From contig NZ_JAGGNA010000001.1 in assembly GCF_017875765.1 (NCBI RefSeq), forward strand, positions 1,077,001 through 1,141,000: 64,000 bases of DNA, read 5' to 3'. The stretch's first letter is position 1, and each line of letters starts with the position of its first letter. Positions 9,155 to 17,036 of the stretch are shown in pieces. Under the pieces are notes generated by a model, which saw only the letters and a program-made list of their open reading frames with translations, ran no database searches and was not told the origin of the DNA. Source of the DNA: Flavobacterium sp. CG_23.5. GTDB lineage: Bacteria; Bacteroidota; Bacteroidia; Flavobacteriales; Flavobacteriaceae. The position numbers were made by a program, and so were the translations under genes.

Positions 9155-10189
9155 ATGAAAACTAATACTTTTTCTTTCTCAAATGCTCCAATATTTTATA
9201 TTGTTGCATTTTTGAGCATTTTGTTAACTTCATGTGGCTCGTATCAAAATAGTTCCTATTATGATAGCGATGGTATATATGGAAACAAAGACAATAGAAA
9301 TATTGAAAGAGCGTCCCAAGTTAGTTCAAATAATCGATACAAGGATTACTTTAGTTCTTTACAAGACGACAATCAATCTACTGAAATTTTTACCGATGTA
9401 GATAAGTACAATAATTATAGTTTAGATAACGACAACCAGCAAAACAATAGCGCAAACTATCCTGGATGGGGCAGCAATCCTCAAAGCGTAAGCATCAATG
9501 TTTATGATACCGGATGGGCAATGAATAACTGGTACGGAAACAATTGGGGTTGGAATGGCGGATATGGCTGGGGAATGAATGTTGGTTTTGGCTGGAATAA
9601 TTGGGGCTGGAACAACTGGTATGGAAACAATTGGTATGGAAACAATTGGGGTTGGAACAATCCGTACTACTACGGATGGGGTGGATACGCAAGTTATGGA
9701 TGGAACTATCCTTACTATGGTTATTCAAATTATGGTTATTACAACAATAATAATTATTCCAATAATCCAAGCAGAAGAGGTTCTTCTTATCAAAATTCAG
9801 TGAAAGGTACTAGAAATTACAGTTCAAGAAATTATTCTCAAAATCAGTCCAATTCTACCAGAGGATCAAATTATTCTGATTCTAGAAGAAACTCAACTTA
9901 TTATAACGGTACAAGAACCAGTCCTACCTTTTCAAGAGGAAATGGTACACAACAACAAAATAATAATTATAACAATCCTAGCAGAAGATCAAACACAAAC
10001 GGTCAACAAAACTACAACCGTTCCAATAACCAAAATTATTCACCATCTAGATCTAATAACTCCAGGTCTAATGAAAGTTATTCCCCATCAAGATCAAATA
10101 ACTCAGGTTCCTATGACAACTCCAGATCTTCAGGAGGTGGCAGTAACAGCGGCAGATCATCTGGTGGAAGCGGAAGGAGAGGTAACTAA
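9155..10189 (+). CDS. Low-complexity N/G/Y/W-rich lipoprotein
   Basis: A secreted lipoprotein of 344 residues: hydrophobic signal with lipobox LLTSC, lipidated Cys27. Residues 28-110 are Asn/Ser/Asp-rich. Residues 115-200 are a striking Trp-Gly-Asn-Tyr tract built on the unit NNWYG / NNWGWN. From about residue 205 the chain becomes a Ser/Arg/Asn-rich tail with repeated SPSRSNNS units ending in GGGSNSGRSSGGSGRRGN. No catalytic domain is visible and the function is unknown; the composition suggests an exposed, disordered or adhesive surface protein. Short DNA repeats underlie the Trp tract, so its length may vary between strains. Overlapping long frames in this stretch are by-products of the biased codons. 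Confidence 0.8.
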   Translation: MKTNTFSFSNAPIFYIVAFLSILLTSCGSYQNSSYYDSDGIYGNKDNRNIERASQVSSNNRYKDYFSSLQDDNQSTEIFTDVDKYNNYSLDNDNQQNNSANYPGWGSNPQSVSINVYDTGWAMNNWYGNNWGWNGGYGWGMNVGFGWNNWGWNNWYGNNWYGNNWGWNNPYYYGWGGYASYGWNYPYYGYSNYGYYNNNNYSNNPSRRGSSYQNSVKGTRNYSSRNYSQNQSNSTRGSNYSDSRRNSTYYNGTRTSPTFSRGNGTQQQNNNYNNPSRRSNTNGQQNYNRSNNQNYSPSRSNNSRSNESYSPSRSNNSGSYDNSRSSGGGSNSGRSSGGSGRRGN

Positions 10190-10246
10190 AAAATCTATTT
10201 ATACTTTTTAATAAAAAAAAAAAATCAAAACTATACTTGAAATAAA

Positions 10247-11752
10247 ATGAAAAAATATTTATTCCTATTATTAACTGGCTTAACTTTCAGCGTGGCCCAA
10301 TCGCAAGAAATATCAGATGCTATACGATATGCGCAAGACAATTTAAATGGAACGGCACGTTTTAGAGCAATGGGTGGCGCATTTGGAGCACTTGGTGGTG
10401 ATTTATCAGCCATAAACGTAAATCCGGCAGGCTCGGCAATCTTCGCAAATAATCAAGTGGCCATTACCCTGAGTAATTACGATACAAAAAACAACTCCAA
10501 TTATTTTGGCACTTCAACAACTGAGAAGAACAATTCCTTCGATTTAAATCAGGCTGGAGGAGTTTTTGTATTTAATAGCGGAAACCCAACTAGTGACTGG
10601 AAAAAGTTCGCCCTATCAATGAATTATGACAACGTAAATAATTACAATAATTCTTCGTTTTCCGCCGGAACTAATCCTAACAATTCAGTAGCTAATTATT
10701 TTTTAAGTTATGCTAATGGCGTTCCATTAAATGTTTTAGATAACTCTAGCTATGCAAGTTTAGATAATGGGGCACAACAAGCTCTATTAGGATATCAAGG
10801 CTTTGTCATCAATGCAGTTGATGAAAATAATCCTAATAATACGCAATACACTTCAAATGTTCCTGCAGGCGGTAATTATTATCAAGAAAACTCGATTATC
10901 TCTAGTGGCTATAACGGAAAATTATCATTTAATGCCGCTACCTCTTATAGAGATAAATTATATATTGGATTAAACTTAAACTCTCATTTCACGGATTATA
11001 GAAAATCTTCCCGTTTTTATGAAGACAATGATAATGCTTTGGATGCCAATTATAAAATCAAGAGGTTGAGCTTTGACAACGAATTATATACTTACGGAAC
11101 CGGTTTTTCATTTCAAGCGGGCGCGATTGCAAAAATAACCAATGAAATTCGTGTAGGATTAGCTTACGAATCTTCGACCTGGTATCATTTAAGTGATGAG
11201 TTTTCTCAAAAATTAGTTGCGGTAAGCAGTAACTCCAGCGGTGAATTAAGTCCAGATGTTGTAGATCCGCAAATTACTAATTTATACCAACCTTATAAAT
11301 TACAAACACCAAGTAAAGTAACAGGAAGTTTCGCTTATGTTTTTGGGAAATCAGGATTGATAAGTGTTGATTACTCGATGAAAGATTATAGCAAGACCAA
11401 ATTCAAACCCGAAAACGATACTTATTTTAGTGCTGTCAATAGTAATATGAATGCTATTCTTGATAAAACTAATGAATTACGTTTGGGTGCAGAATATAAA
11501 ATTGAAGCATGGAGTTTAAGAGCAGGATACCGTTTTGAACAAAGTCCTTATAAAAACAAAACAACCGTAGGCGATTTAAAAGGTTATTCAGGAGGTTTGG
11601 GTTATAACTTTGGTTCAACCAAAGTAGACTTGGCTTATTCTACGGCAGAAAGAAATTCGCAACAAGGATTCTTCAGTCAAGGATTAACTGACGGTGCAGA
11701 AATTAAATCTATCAATAATAATGTCTCTTTGACTTTATTATTTGAATTGTAA
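10247..11752 (+). CDS. Outer membrane transport protein, OmpP1/FadL-like
   Basis: An outer membrane beta-barrel of 501 residues, often annotated in flavobacteria as a FadL/TodX-like or hemin receptor protein. It has a cleavable signal peptide (MKKYLFLLLTGLTFSVAQSQ). Next is the family's N-terminal hatch signature ARFRAMGGAFGALGGDLSAI followed by NPAGSAIFANNQVAITLSNY. The rest is alternating barrel strands ending in a terminal Phe-Glu-Leu (VSLTLLFEL). The substrate is probably hydrophobic, but this cannot be read from sequence. A terminator follows, so it is probably a single-gene unit. Confidence 0.88.
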   Translation: MKKYLFLLLTGLTFSVAQSQEISDAIRYAQDNLNGTARFRAMGGAFGALGGDLSAINVNPAGSAIFANNQVAITLSNYDTKNNSNYFGTSTTEKNNSFDLNQAGGVFVFNSGNPTSDWKKFALSMNYDNVNNYNNSSFSAGTNPNNSVANYFLSYANGVPLNVLDNSSYASLDNGAQQALLGYQGFVINAVDENNPNNTQYTSNVPAGGNYYQENSIISSGYNGKLSFNAATSYRDKLYIGLNLNSHFTDYRKSSRFYEDNDNALDANYKIKRLSFDNELYTYGTGFSFQAGAIAKITNEIRVGLAYESSTWYHLSDEFSQKLVAVSSNSSGELSPDVVDPQITNLYQPYKLQTPSKVTGSFAYVFGKSGLISVDYSMKDYSKTKFKPENDTYFSAVNSNMNAILDKTNELRLGAEYKIEAWSLRAGYRFEQSPYKNKTTVGDLKGYSGGLGYNFGSTKVDLAYSTAERNSQQGFFSQGLTDGAEIKSINNNVSLTLLFEL

Positions 11753-11805
11753 ATCTCCCTAACCCTCGAAGAGGTTATAGAAAAGAATAAAAATTGAATT
11801 AAAAT

Positions 11806-11837
11806 ATCCGTTTCATGATTTGAGACGGATTTTTTTT
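11806..11837 (+). terminator. Terminator after the OmpP1-like gene
   Basis: A 10-bp stem ATCCGTTTCA / TGAGACGGAT (one G-T pair, 5-nt loop) is followed by eight T on the plus strand. Confidence 0.85.
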
Positions 11838-11870
11838 GAAAAAGGTGTTAAAAACCTTAAAAGTAGTAAA

Positions 11871-11980
11871 GTAGCCCCGATAAAAGCGTCATCCATTGTA
11901 CCCGGGGTTCGGGTACAATGATACAGCGGTTAGCGGGACAGCGGGTGATGAAAAAAGCCAAAGGTTTGTGCTCCTGAACA
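11871..11980 (+). repeat. Dispersed structured intergenic element, copy 1 (type A)
   Basis: It begins AGCCCCGATAAAAGCG and continues with ATCC. A perfect 11-bp hairpin (arms 11894-11904 and 11910-11920, loop GGGTT) follows, then GATACAGCGGTTAGCGGGA and finally GCTCCTGAA. The same ordered blocks recur at 56790-56902 (minus strand), and a variant recurs at 61481-61585. The hairpin sequence differs in each while the flanking blocks are kept, the pattern expected of a structured RNA or DNA element. It lies between the OmpP1-gene terminator and the rimO promoter and accounts for most of this 310-bp gap. Confidence 0.65.
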
Positions 11981-12022
11981 AATTAATAGAAACTGAAACA
12001 AGTTCAGTTTAAATAAAAATCG

Positions 12023-12030
12023 TAATTTTG
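12023..12030 (+). promoter_or_regulatory. Candidate -7 box for rimO
   Basis: TAATTTTG fits TAnnTTTG and lies 32 bases before the rimO start codon, downstream of the structured element. Confidence 0.45.
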
Positions 12031-12062
12031 CAAAATTCCCAAATTATCGGGATTATAATACT

Positions 12063-13376
12063 ATGAGAACGAAGTCTTTAAAAAAGAATAAAATAAACGT
12101 AATCACTCTTGGGTGTTCGAAAAATGTATATGACAGTGAAGTGCTTATGGGTCAACTCCGTGCTAGCGGAAAAGATGTTGAACATGAAGCGCCAGCCGAA
12201 AGTGAAGGGAATATTATAGTTATAAATACATGTGGATTTATTGATAATGCCAAGGCAGAATCAGTAAATATGATTTTAGAATATGCTGATAAAAAAGAAA
12301 GAGGTTTAGTTGACAAAGTTTTTGTTACCGGATGTCTTTCGGAGCGTTACAAGCCTGATTTAGAAAAAGAAATTCCAAATGTGGATCAGTTTTTTGGGAC
12401 TACAGAATTGCCTGCACTATTGAAAGCATTGGGCGCGGATTATAAGCATGAATTATTAGGAGAACGTTTAACGACTACTCCAAAAAATTACGCGTATTTA
12501 AAAATTTCTGAAGGTTGTGACAGACCATGCAGTTTTTGTGCGATTCCATTAATGCGAGGAAAAAACGTTTCTCAAACTATTGAAAAATTAGTGAAGGAAG
12601 CAGAAGGCTTGGCTAAAAACGGCGTTAAAGAACTAATTTTGATTGCTCAGGATTTGACTTATTACGGTCTTGATCTTTATAAAAAACGTAATCTTGGCGA
12701 ATTATTGGAAGCATTAGTAAAAGTGGAAGGAATCGAATGGATTCGTTTGCATTACGCCTTCCCTACTGGTTTTCCTATGGATGTTTTGGAAATCATGAAA
12801 CGCGAGCCTAAGATTTGTAACTACATTGATATTCCTTTGCAACATATTTCAGATTCTATCTTGAAGTCTATGAGAAGAGGAACGACGCAGGCAAAAACAA
12901 CAAAATTATTGAAAGATTTCCGTGAAGCTGTTCCTGGGATGGCGATTCGTACTACTTTAATAGTAGGGTATCCTGGAGAAACGCAGGAAGATTTTAATAT
13001 ATTGAAAGAATTTGTTCAAGAAATGAAATTTGACAGAATGGGTTGTTTTGCTTATTCTCATGAAGAAAATACACATGCTTATTTGCTTGAAGATGATGTT
13101 CCAGACAATGTAAAACAAGATCGTGCAAACGAAATAATGGAATTACAATCACAAATTTCTTGGGATTTGAACCAAGAAAAAGTAGGACAAGTATTCAAGT
13201 GTATTATAGACAGAAAAGAAGGCGGACATTTTGTAGGCCGAACTGAATTTGACAGTCCAGATGTTGACAATGAGGTTTTAATTGACGCGTCAAAGCATTA
13301 TGTAAAAACAGGTGAGTTCGTAATGATAAAAATTATTGAAGCAACTGAATTTGACTTGTACGGAGAACCAGTTTAA
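12063..13376 (+). CDS. rimO: Ribosomal protein S12 methylthiotransferase RimO
   Basis: Radical SAM enzyme that methylthiolates Asp of ribosomal protein S12, using two 4Fe-4S clusters. The N-terminal UPF0004/MTTase domain carries its three cluster Cys in LGCSKNVYDSE, INTCGFIDNAK and VTGCLSERY. The radical SAM motif is CDRPCSFCAIPLMRG. The C-terminal TRAM domain closes the 437-residue chain, a normal length. RimO-specific features such as GCSKN and AESVNMILE separate it from MiaB. The small secreted-protein gene follows within about 40 bases. Confidence 0.96.
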   Translation: MRTKSLKKNKINVITLGCSKNVYDSEVLMGQLRASGKDVEHEAPAESEGNIIVINTCGFIDNAKAESVNMILEYADKKERGLVDKVFVTGCLSERYKPDLEKEIPNVDQFFGTTELPALLKALGADYKHELLGERLTTTPKNYAYLKISEGCDRPCSFCAIPLMRGKNVSQTIEKLVKEAEGLAKNGVKELILIAQDLTYYGLDLYKKRNLGELLEALVKVEGIEWIRLHYAFPTGFPMDVLEIMKREPKICNYIDIPLQHISDSILKSMRRGTTQAKTTKLLKDFREAVPGMAIRTTLIVGYPGETQEDFNILKEFVQEMKFDRMGCFAYSHEENTHAYLLEDDVPDNVKQDRANEIMELQSQISWDLNQEKVGQVFKCIIDRKEGGHFVGRTEFDSPDVDNEVLIDASKHYVKTGEFVMIKIIEATEFDLYGEPV

Positions 13377-13417
13377 ATTTGAATTATTTTTCTAATAATA
13401 TCTTTAAAACATTTAAT

Positions 13418-13885
13418 ATGAAAGCATTCCAAATACTTGTGACCTGCGCAGTACTATTATTTTCTATCAACACGATTTCGGCACAATATGGCGGTAACGG
13501 TTATAATAATGGATATGGCGGTGGTTATGGAAATGGGCGTAATCAAATGAATAGCGGAATGAGTCATGATTCTAGCAGAGATAAACCAAGAGAAATTCCA
13601 GTTGAAGAAACCGTTGGGAAAATAATGAGTAAACTTAAACCGGCTATTGATCTTGATGAACTTCAGGAAATTGCAATCTCGAACATTTTTACCGAAAGTA
13701 TAAAGTCTGAAACTGCAATAATAAAAGGACAAACTAGTCAAGATGACAAAATCAAAGAATTTCAAGCCCTGTCGGAAGTGACAGATAGAAAAGTAAAGGA
13801 ACTATTAAATAGCGATCAAAAAGAAAAATACATCGCTTTTATCGAAGAAAGCAAAAATCCAAAAAAATCCAAAAAAAATAAATAA
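13418..13885 (+). CDS. Small secreted protein with Gly/Tyr/Asn-rich N-terminus
   Basis: I choose the ATG at 13418 (MKAFQILVTCAVLLFSINTISAQ, a clear signal peptide). An in-frame TTG at 13379 would add 13 residues before the signal and is unlikely. The mature 155-residue precursor has a YGGNGYNNGYGGGYGNG tract, then a soluble helical region (about residues 55-145) with DLDELQEIAISNIF and KVKELLNSDQKEKYIAFIEE. The helical part recalls the periplasmic helical proteins of flavobacteria with an LNxxQKxK motif. Function is unknown. It sits between rimO and a lipoprotein amidase on the same strand. Confidence 0.75.
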   Translation: MKAFQILVTCAVLLFSINTISAQYGGNGYNNGYGGGYGNGRNQMNSGMSHDSSRDKPREIPVEETVGKIMSKLKPAIDLDELQEIAISNIFTESIKSETAIIKGQTSQDDKIKEFQALSEVTDRKVKELLNSDQKEKYIAFIEESKNPKKSKKNK

Positions 13886-13925
13886 TTCGTTCTTTGCAAC
13901 GTCAAAAATGTAATCATAAATAAGC

Positions 13926-14828
13926 ATGAGGAATTCTTTTTATTACTTAATTTTAGCTTTCATTATCACCTCTTGTGCTTCAAATCCTTATAAGGCAACT
14001 GAGAAAATATACGATAAAAAACTACATGACTTAAAAGAAACTCTTTCAAACAAAGAATCGATTTCTTTACCATTAGGTAATAATTATAAAATTACAGTTG
14101 ATACCTTGTACACCAATCAATTGCACAGTGTTAAAGACTCTATTTCAAGAACAAGTCTTACAATATTAAAAAATGGTGTAAATACCGAATGGATTAGCAC
14201 GGTGAATTTTAATTTAAGGAAGCCTAATTTTATCATCATTCATCATACCGCACAAGATTCAATACAGCAAACGATAAAAACATTTACGCTGGCAAATACA
14301 CAAGTAAGTGCGCATTATGTGATTGCAAATGACGGTCGAGTGATACAAATGTTGAATGATTATTTAAGAGCTTGGCATGCTGGTGCTGGGTCTTGGGGGA
14401 AAAATACCGATATCAATTCTGCATCAATAGGAATTGAGCTTGATAATAATGGAACAAAACCTTTCTCTGAATTACAGATAAACAGTTTATTGGCTCTTTT
14501 GACCAAATTAAAAAAGGACTATAACATTCCTGCTCAAAATATTATTGGTCATTCGGATATTGCTCCTGCCAGAAAAAAAGACCCTAGCGCTTTATTTCCT
14601 TGGAAAACTTTAGCGGAAAAAGGGTTTGGGATTTGGTCCAATGAGATATTAGAAATTGCTCCGGTCGACTTCAATGTAGAGCAAGCGCTGCGGATTATAG
14701 GTTATGACACAAAAAACCTTCCTGTAGCGATAATGGCTTTCAAATTGCATTATGTTCAAACAGATATTAATGATGTGTTAGATGATAATACTAAAAATAT
14801 TATTTACTCGATCTTCAAACAACAGTAA
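13926..14828 (+). CDS. N-acetylmuramoyl-L-alanine amidase, lipoprotein
   Basis: A zinc amidase of the Amidase_2 (AmpD-like) family that would cleave the MurNAc-L-Ala bond of peptidoglycan. The lipobox FIITSC gives lipidated Cys17, so it is anchored in the envelope rather than cytosolic like AmpD. The zinc/catalytic signatures are FIIIHHTAQDS, then ISAHYV-type VSAHYVIANDGRVIQ, RAWHAGAGSWG, SIGIELDNNG and IIGHSDIAPARKKDPS. A C-terminal segment of about 70 residues resembles the helical, PG-binding-like tail seen in related proteins. It is probably the last gene of the rimO-small protein-amidase run and is followed by a terminator. Confidence 0.9.
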   Translation: MRNSFYYLILAFIITSCASNPYKATEKIYDKKLHDLKETLSNKESISLPLGNNYKITVDTLYTNQLHSVKDSISRTSLTILKNGVNTEWISTVNFNLRKPNFIIIHHTAQDSIQQTIKTFTLANTQVSAHYVIANDGRVIQMLNDYLRAWHAGAGSWGKNTDINSASIGIELDNNGTKPFSELQINSLLALLTKLKKDYNIPAQNIIGHSDIAPARKKDPSALFPWKTLAEKGFGIWSNEILEIAPVDFNVEQALRIIGYDTKNLPVAIMAFKLHYVQTDINDVLDDNTKNIIYSIFKQQ

Positions 14829-14852
14829 TTTTGTTTAACCAACAAAATAAGG

Positions 14853-14891
14853 AAAACGATTTTTTGAATATATCAAAGAATCGTTTTTTTT
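14853..14891 (+). terminator. Terminator after amidase gene
   Basis: Stem AAAACGATT / AATCGTTTT with an inner TTTGA / TCAAA pairing, followed by a T run on the plus strand. Confidence 0.75.
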
Positions 14892-14956
14892 ATTCATATC
14901 CTTCTCTGCCTATTTTCTTTATCTTAAATGCACTTTGAGTACTACAACTAATAATA

Positions 14957-14997
14957 AAAAAAAGCTGCCACAACATATAAAAGAATGTCATGGCAGC
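14957..14997 (-). terminator. Terminator of the porin-like gene
   Basis: Stem GCTGCCA / TGGCAGC with an inner ACAT / ATGT pairing. Seven T follow on the minus strand. It lies 30 bases beyond the stop codon at 15028. Confidence 0.8.
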
Positions 14998-15027
14998 AAA
15001 AAAAAAATATTGTCTTATCTAATTTAA

Positions 15028-16077
15028 TTAGAAGCTGTAAGTTGTTGCCAACAAAACATAGGCATTAGAACCTGATGGATTTGAATTGCTGTCCATAAAT
15101 ATATCTTTGGATGAGAGATCAACTCTAACCTCAGGAATGATTGTTAAATTTCCAACTTTGTAGTTCAATGAAAGCGTGTTACCTACGATACTAGATCCAC
15201 CTAAAGTTGAAAGAGTTACGGCCGCGTCAGTTGCGTCAAAATACTCTAATCTGTATGCTAAACTAATATTGTCTTTTGCAGCATAATTGGCATATCCAAT
15301 TAAAGCAAACCATTTTTCATCATTTGCACTAGTGACATCATCATTTATCAATGCATACGTTCCATTAAATCCTAAAGAAAATTTATCAGTAATCTTTTTA
15401 GATGCTACAACATCAAATTGCGTTTTATTCACTGTAGTTGCCGGATTTGAACTACCGGAAGTTGCATTAAAGTATACACTTCCTGAATCTCCCACATAAG
15501 CCACTTGTCCTATGAATGTTTTTTGCGTAGAACCAGCTTCAATCGTTGTTTTAAAATCCGTTGGATTCGTTACCCCAGCCATAAAACTAACTTTACCTGA
15601 AGTATATTGCGCTTTTACTCCAGTGTTAAAAAATGGTCCATTAGTAAAAGCGTAGGACATACTGTAGTTTTTATTATCGACAGCATCCAATAATTCATAT
15701 CCGATATGCGTAGTAAAGCTACCTCCAATAACTTTAAATTTTTCCGAAAATTCGTAAGTAAAAATCAATTGCTTTATCATAAATGAACTTGCTTTATCAT
15801 TGTATGTAAATTCTTTAGCTCTGTTTCCAAAACCTAAATCAACGAATACAGATCCTTTTCCTATTTTGTGAGATGCCTCTATGGAAGCCATTCCTAACTC
15901 AAATGAGTTGTGAGAATTAGTAAAACTAGTTTTTCCGTTCCCTGCTAAATTTGCAAAATCATATTTATAATACATATCAGCCGATCCTCCAAAAGTAGTA
16001 GCTGGTGCTGGTGCATCTTGTGCAAATGTTATGCTTGTCGTTAGTAAAATTACTAAAATAGTTAATGCTTTTTTCAT
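15028..16077 (-). CDS. Outer membrane beta-barrel porin-like protein (BBP2/OmpL-like)
   Basis: A 349-residue outer membrane barrel with signal peptide MKKALTILVILLTTSITFAQ. The mature start GGSADMYYKYDF, then NSFELGMASIEASHKIGKGSVFVDLGFGNRA and a series of amphipathic strands ending YVLLATTYSF with a C-terminal Phe, fit the putative beta-barrel porin-2 type found widely in Bacteroidetes. The transported solute is unknown. It is divergent from the small membrane protein/SulP/carbonic anhydrase unit across about 590 bp, and no functional link can be shown. Confidence 0.82.
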   Translation of the reverse strand: MKKALTILVILLTTSITFAQDAPAPATTFGGSADMYYKYDFANLAGNGKTSFTNSHNSFELGMASIEASHKIGKGSVFVDLGFGNRAKEFTYNDKASSFMIKQLIFTYEFSEKFKVIGGSFTTHIGYELLDAVDNKNYSMSYAFTNGPFFNTGVKAQYTSGKVSFMAGVTNPTDFKTTIEAGSTQKTFIGQVAYVGDSGSVYFNATSGSSNPATTVNKTQFDVVASKKITDKFSLGFNGTYALINDDVTSANDEKWFALIGYANYAAKDNISLAYRLEYFDATDAAVTLSTLGGSSIVGNTLSLNYKVGNLTIIPEVRVDLSSKDIFMDSNSNPSGSNAYVLLATTYSF

Positions 16078-16630
16078 GTTTAATTTAGTTTTAGTTATTA
16101 ATCTGGTTGGGTATTATTTGGTTGAACTTTATAAAATATTCTCGTTTTACACTGGTCACTCTCTAAAATTGTAAAAAAAGTACCATAATTACTCTTTTTT
16201 TCTTGAAGTAAAACCCCTTTTCCTTTTGGCGAATTTATTAACTTTTATGCGACTTGATTAAATAATATTTACTTATTTGGTTATTTTTGAGAAGAATTAT
16301 TGATAACAAAAAATCATTGTGGAATAATAAATATTTCATATTATTATCGTAATATTTTAAAAAATTCATAATTTAAATATTACGCCTTACCCCTATTTTT
16401 TTAATACAAAATATAAAAAAAATAAAAAAAAGTAGAAATTACATCTGTTTTTAAATCAAATAAAATAAACACCCCCTATTTAAATAGTGTATTTTTTAAA
16501 AATATTTTATTTCATCACACTTGTCACTATCCGTCAGAACATAAAAAATAGAAAGTTAATGTGATTCAAATTACACATTTGATGGTAGCCTAACAGATGT
16601 TAATTTTGTTTTAAATTTCATAAAATAATA
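16078..16630. other. Long AT-rich divergent intergenic region
   Basis: About 550 bp without a supportable gene between the porin-like gene (minus) and the SulP unit (plus). It is very AT-rich with A/T runs (for example 16400-16440). It probably holds the promoter and leader of the porin gene, but I cannot point to a specific site. I saw no tRNA, repeat or gene remnant. Confidence 0.5.
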
Positions 16631-16659
16631 TTGATTTCATTTGTTAAATTCTATTTTTG
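16631..16659 (+). promoter_or_regulatory. Promoter TTG-N18-TATTTTTG of the SulP/carbonic anhydrase unit
   Basis: TTG at 16631-16633 and TATTTTTG at 16652-16659 match the Bacteroidetes consensus in both boxes and in spacing. It lies so close to the ATG at 16665 that transcription would start at or next to the initiation codon. Confidence 0.6.
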
Positions 16660-16664
16660 CGGTA

Positions 16665-16946
16665 ATGAAGATCGTCGCACAAATATTATTATTTATTTTT
16701 ATTGCTTTTCTTTTAACACCTACAATTGTTAGTGTTATAGAGAAAAGTACCGATACTTCTATTACCTATAGTTTTTTTGAAGAAGAACAATCACACAAAC
16801 AGATTAAAGCAATTTTTCATTTTGATATTGCTTATGAAATAATTCATTTATCGGAATTAACCTCAAGTCTTATTCTGTCAGAGAATTTGTCTAAGCACGA
16901 TATTATTTCTTCGACTATATTTATTCCCCCGCCTGACCACCTTTAA
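16665..16946 (+). CDS. Small membrane-associated protein upstream of SulP
   Basis: A protein of 93 residues starting MKIVAQILLFIFIAFLLTP. One N-terminal hydrophobic segment (residues 3-22, a signal anchor or uncleaved signal) is followed by a polar, probably periplasmic domain that ends IFIPPPDHL. A TTG at 16641 would add eight residues but overlaps the promoter, so I prefer the ATG. It is the first gene of a run with SulP (90-bp gap) and carbonic anhydrase. A homologous small protein in this position is, from memory, common in flavobacteria. It may be an accessory subunit of the transporter. Function is unproven. Confidence 0.72.
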   Translation: MKIVAQILLFIFIAFLLTPTIVSVIEKSTDTSITYSFFEEEQSHKQIKAIFHFDIAYEIIHLSELTSSLILSENLSKHDIISSTIFIPPPDHL

Positions 16947-17036
16947 TACATTGTTAATTTTAAAATTTTAAAATTAAATTGCTCGCATTATAACAATGTG
17001 AAAAAAATCTTTGTGTTTAATTTTTAGTGAGGTATA

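Noticed and set aside
9495..9803. Long alternative frames inside the lipoprotein gene on both strands
   Set aside because: They come from the repetitive Asn/Trp/Gly codons; only the 9155 frame has a signal peptide and lipobox.
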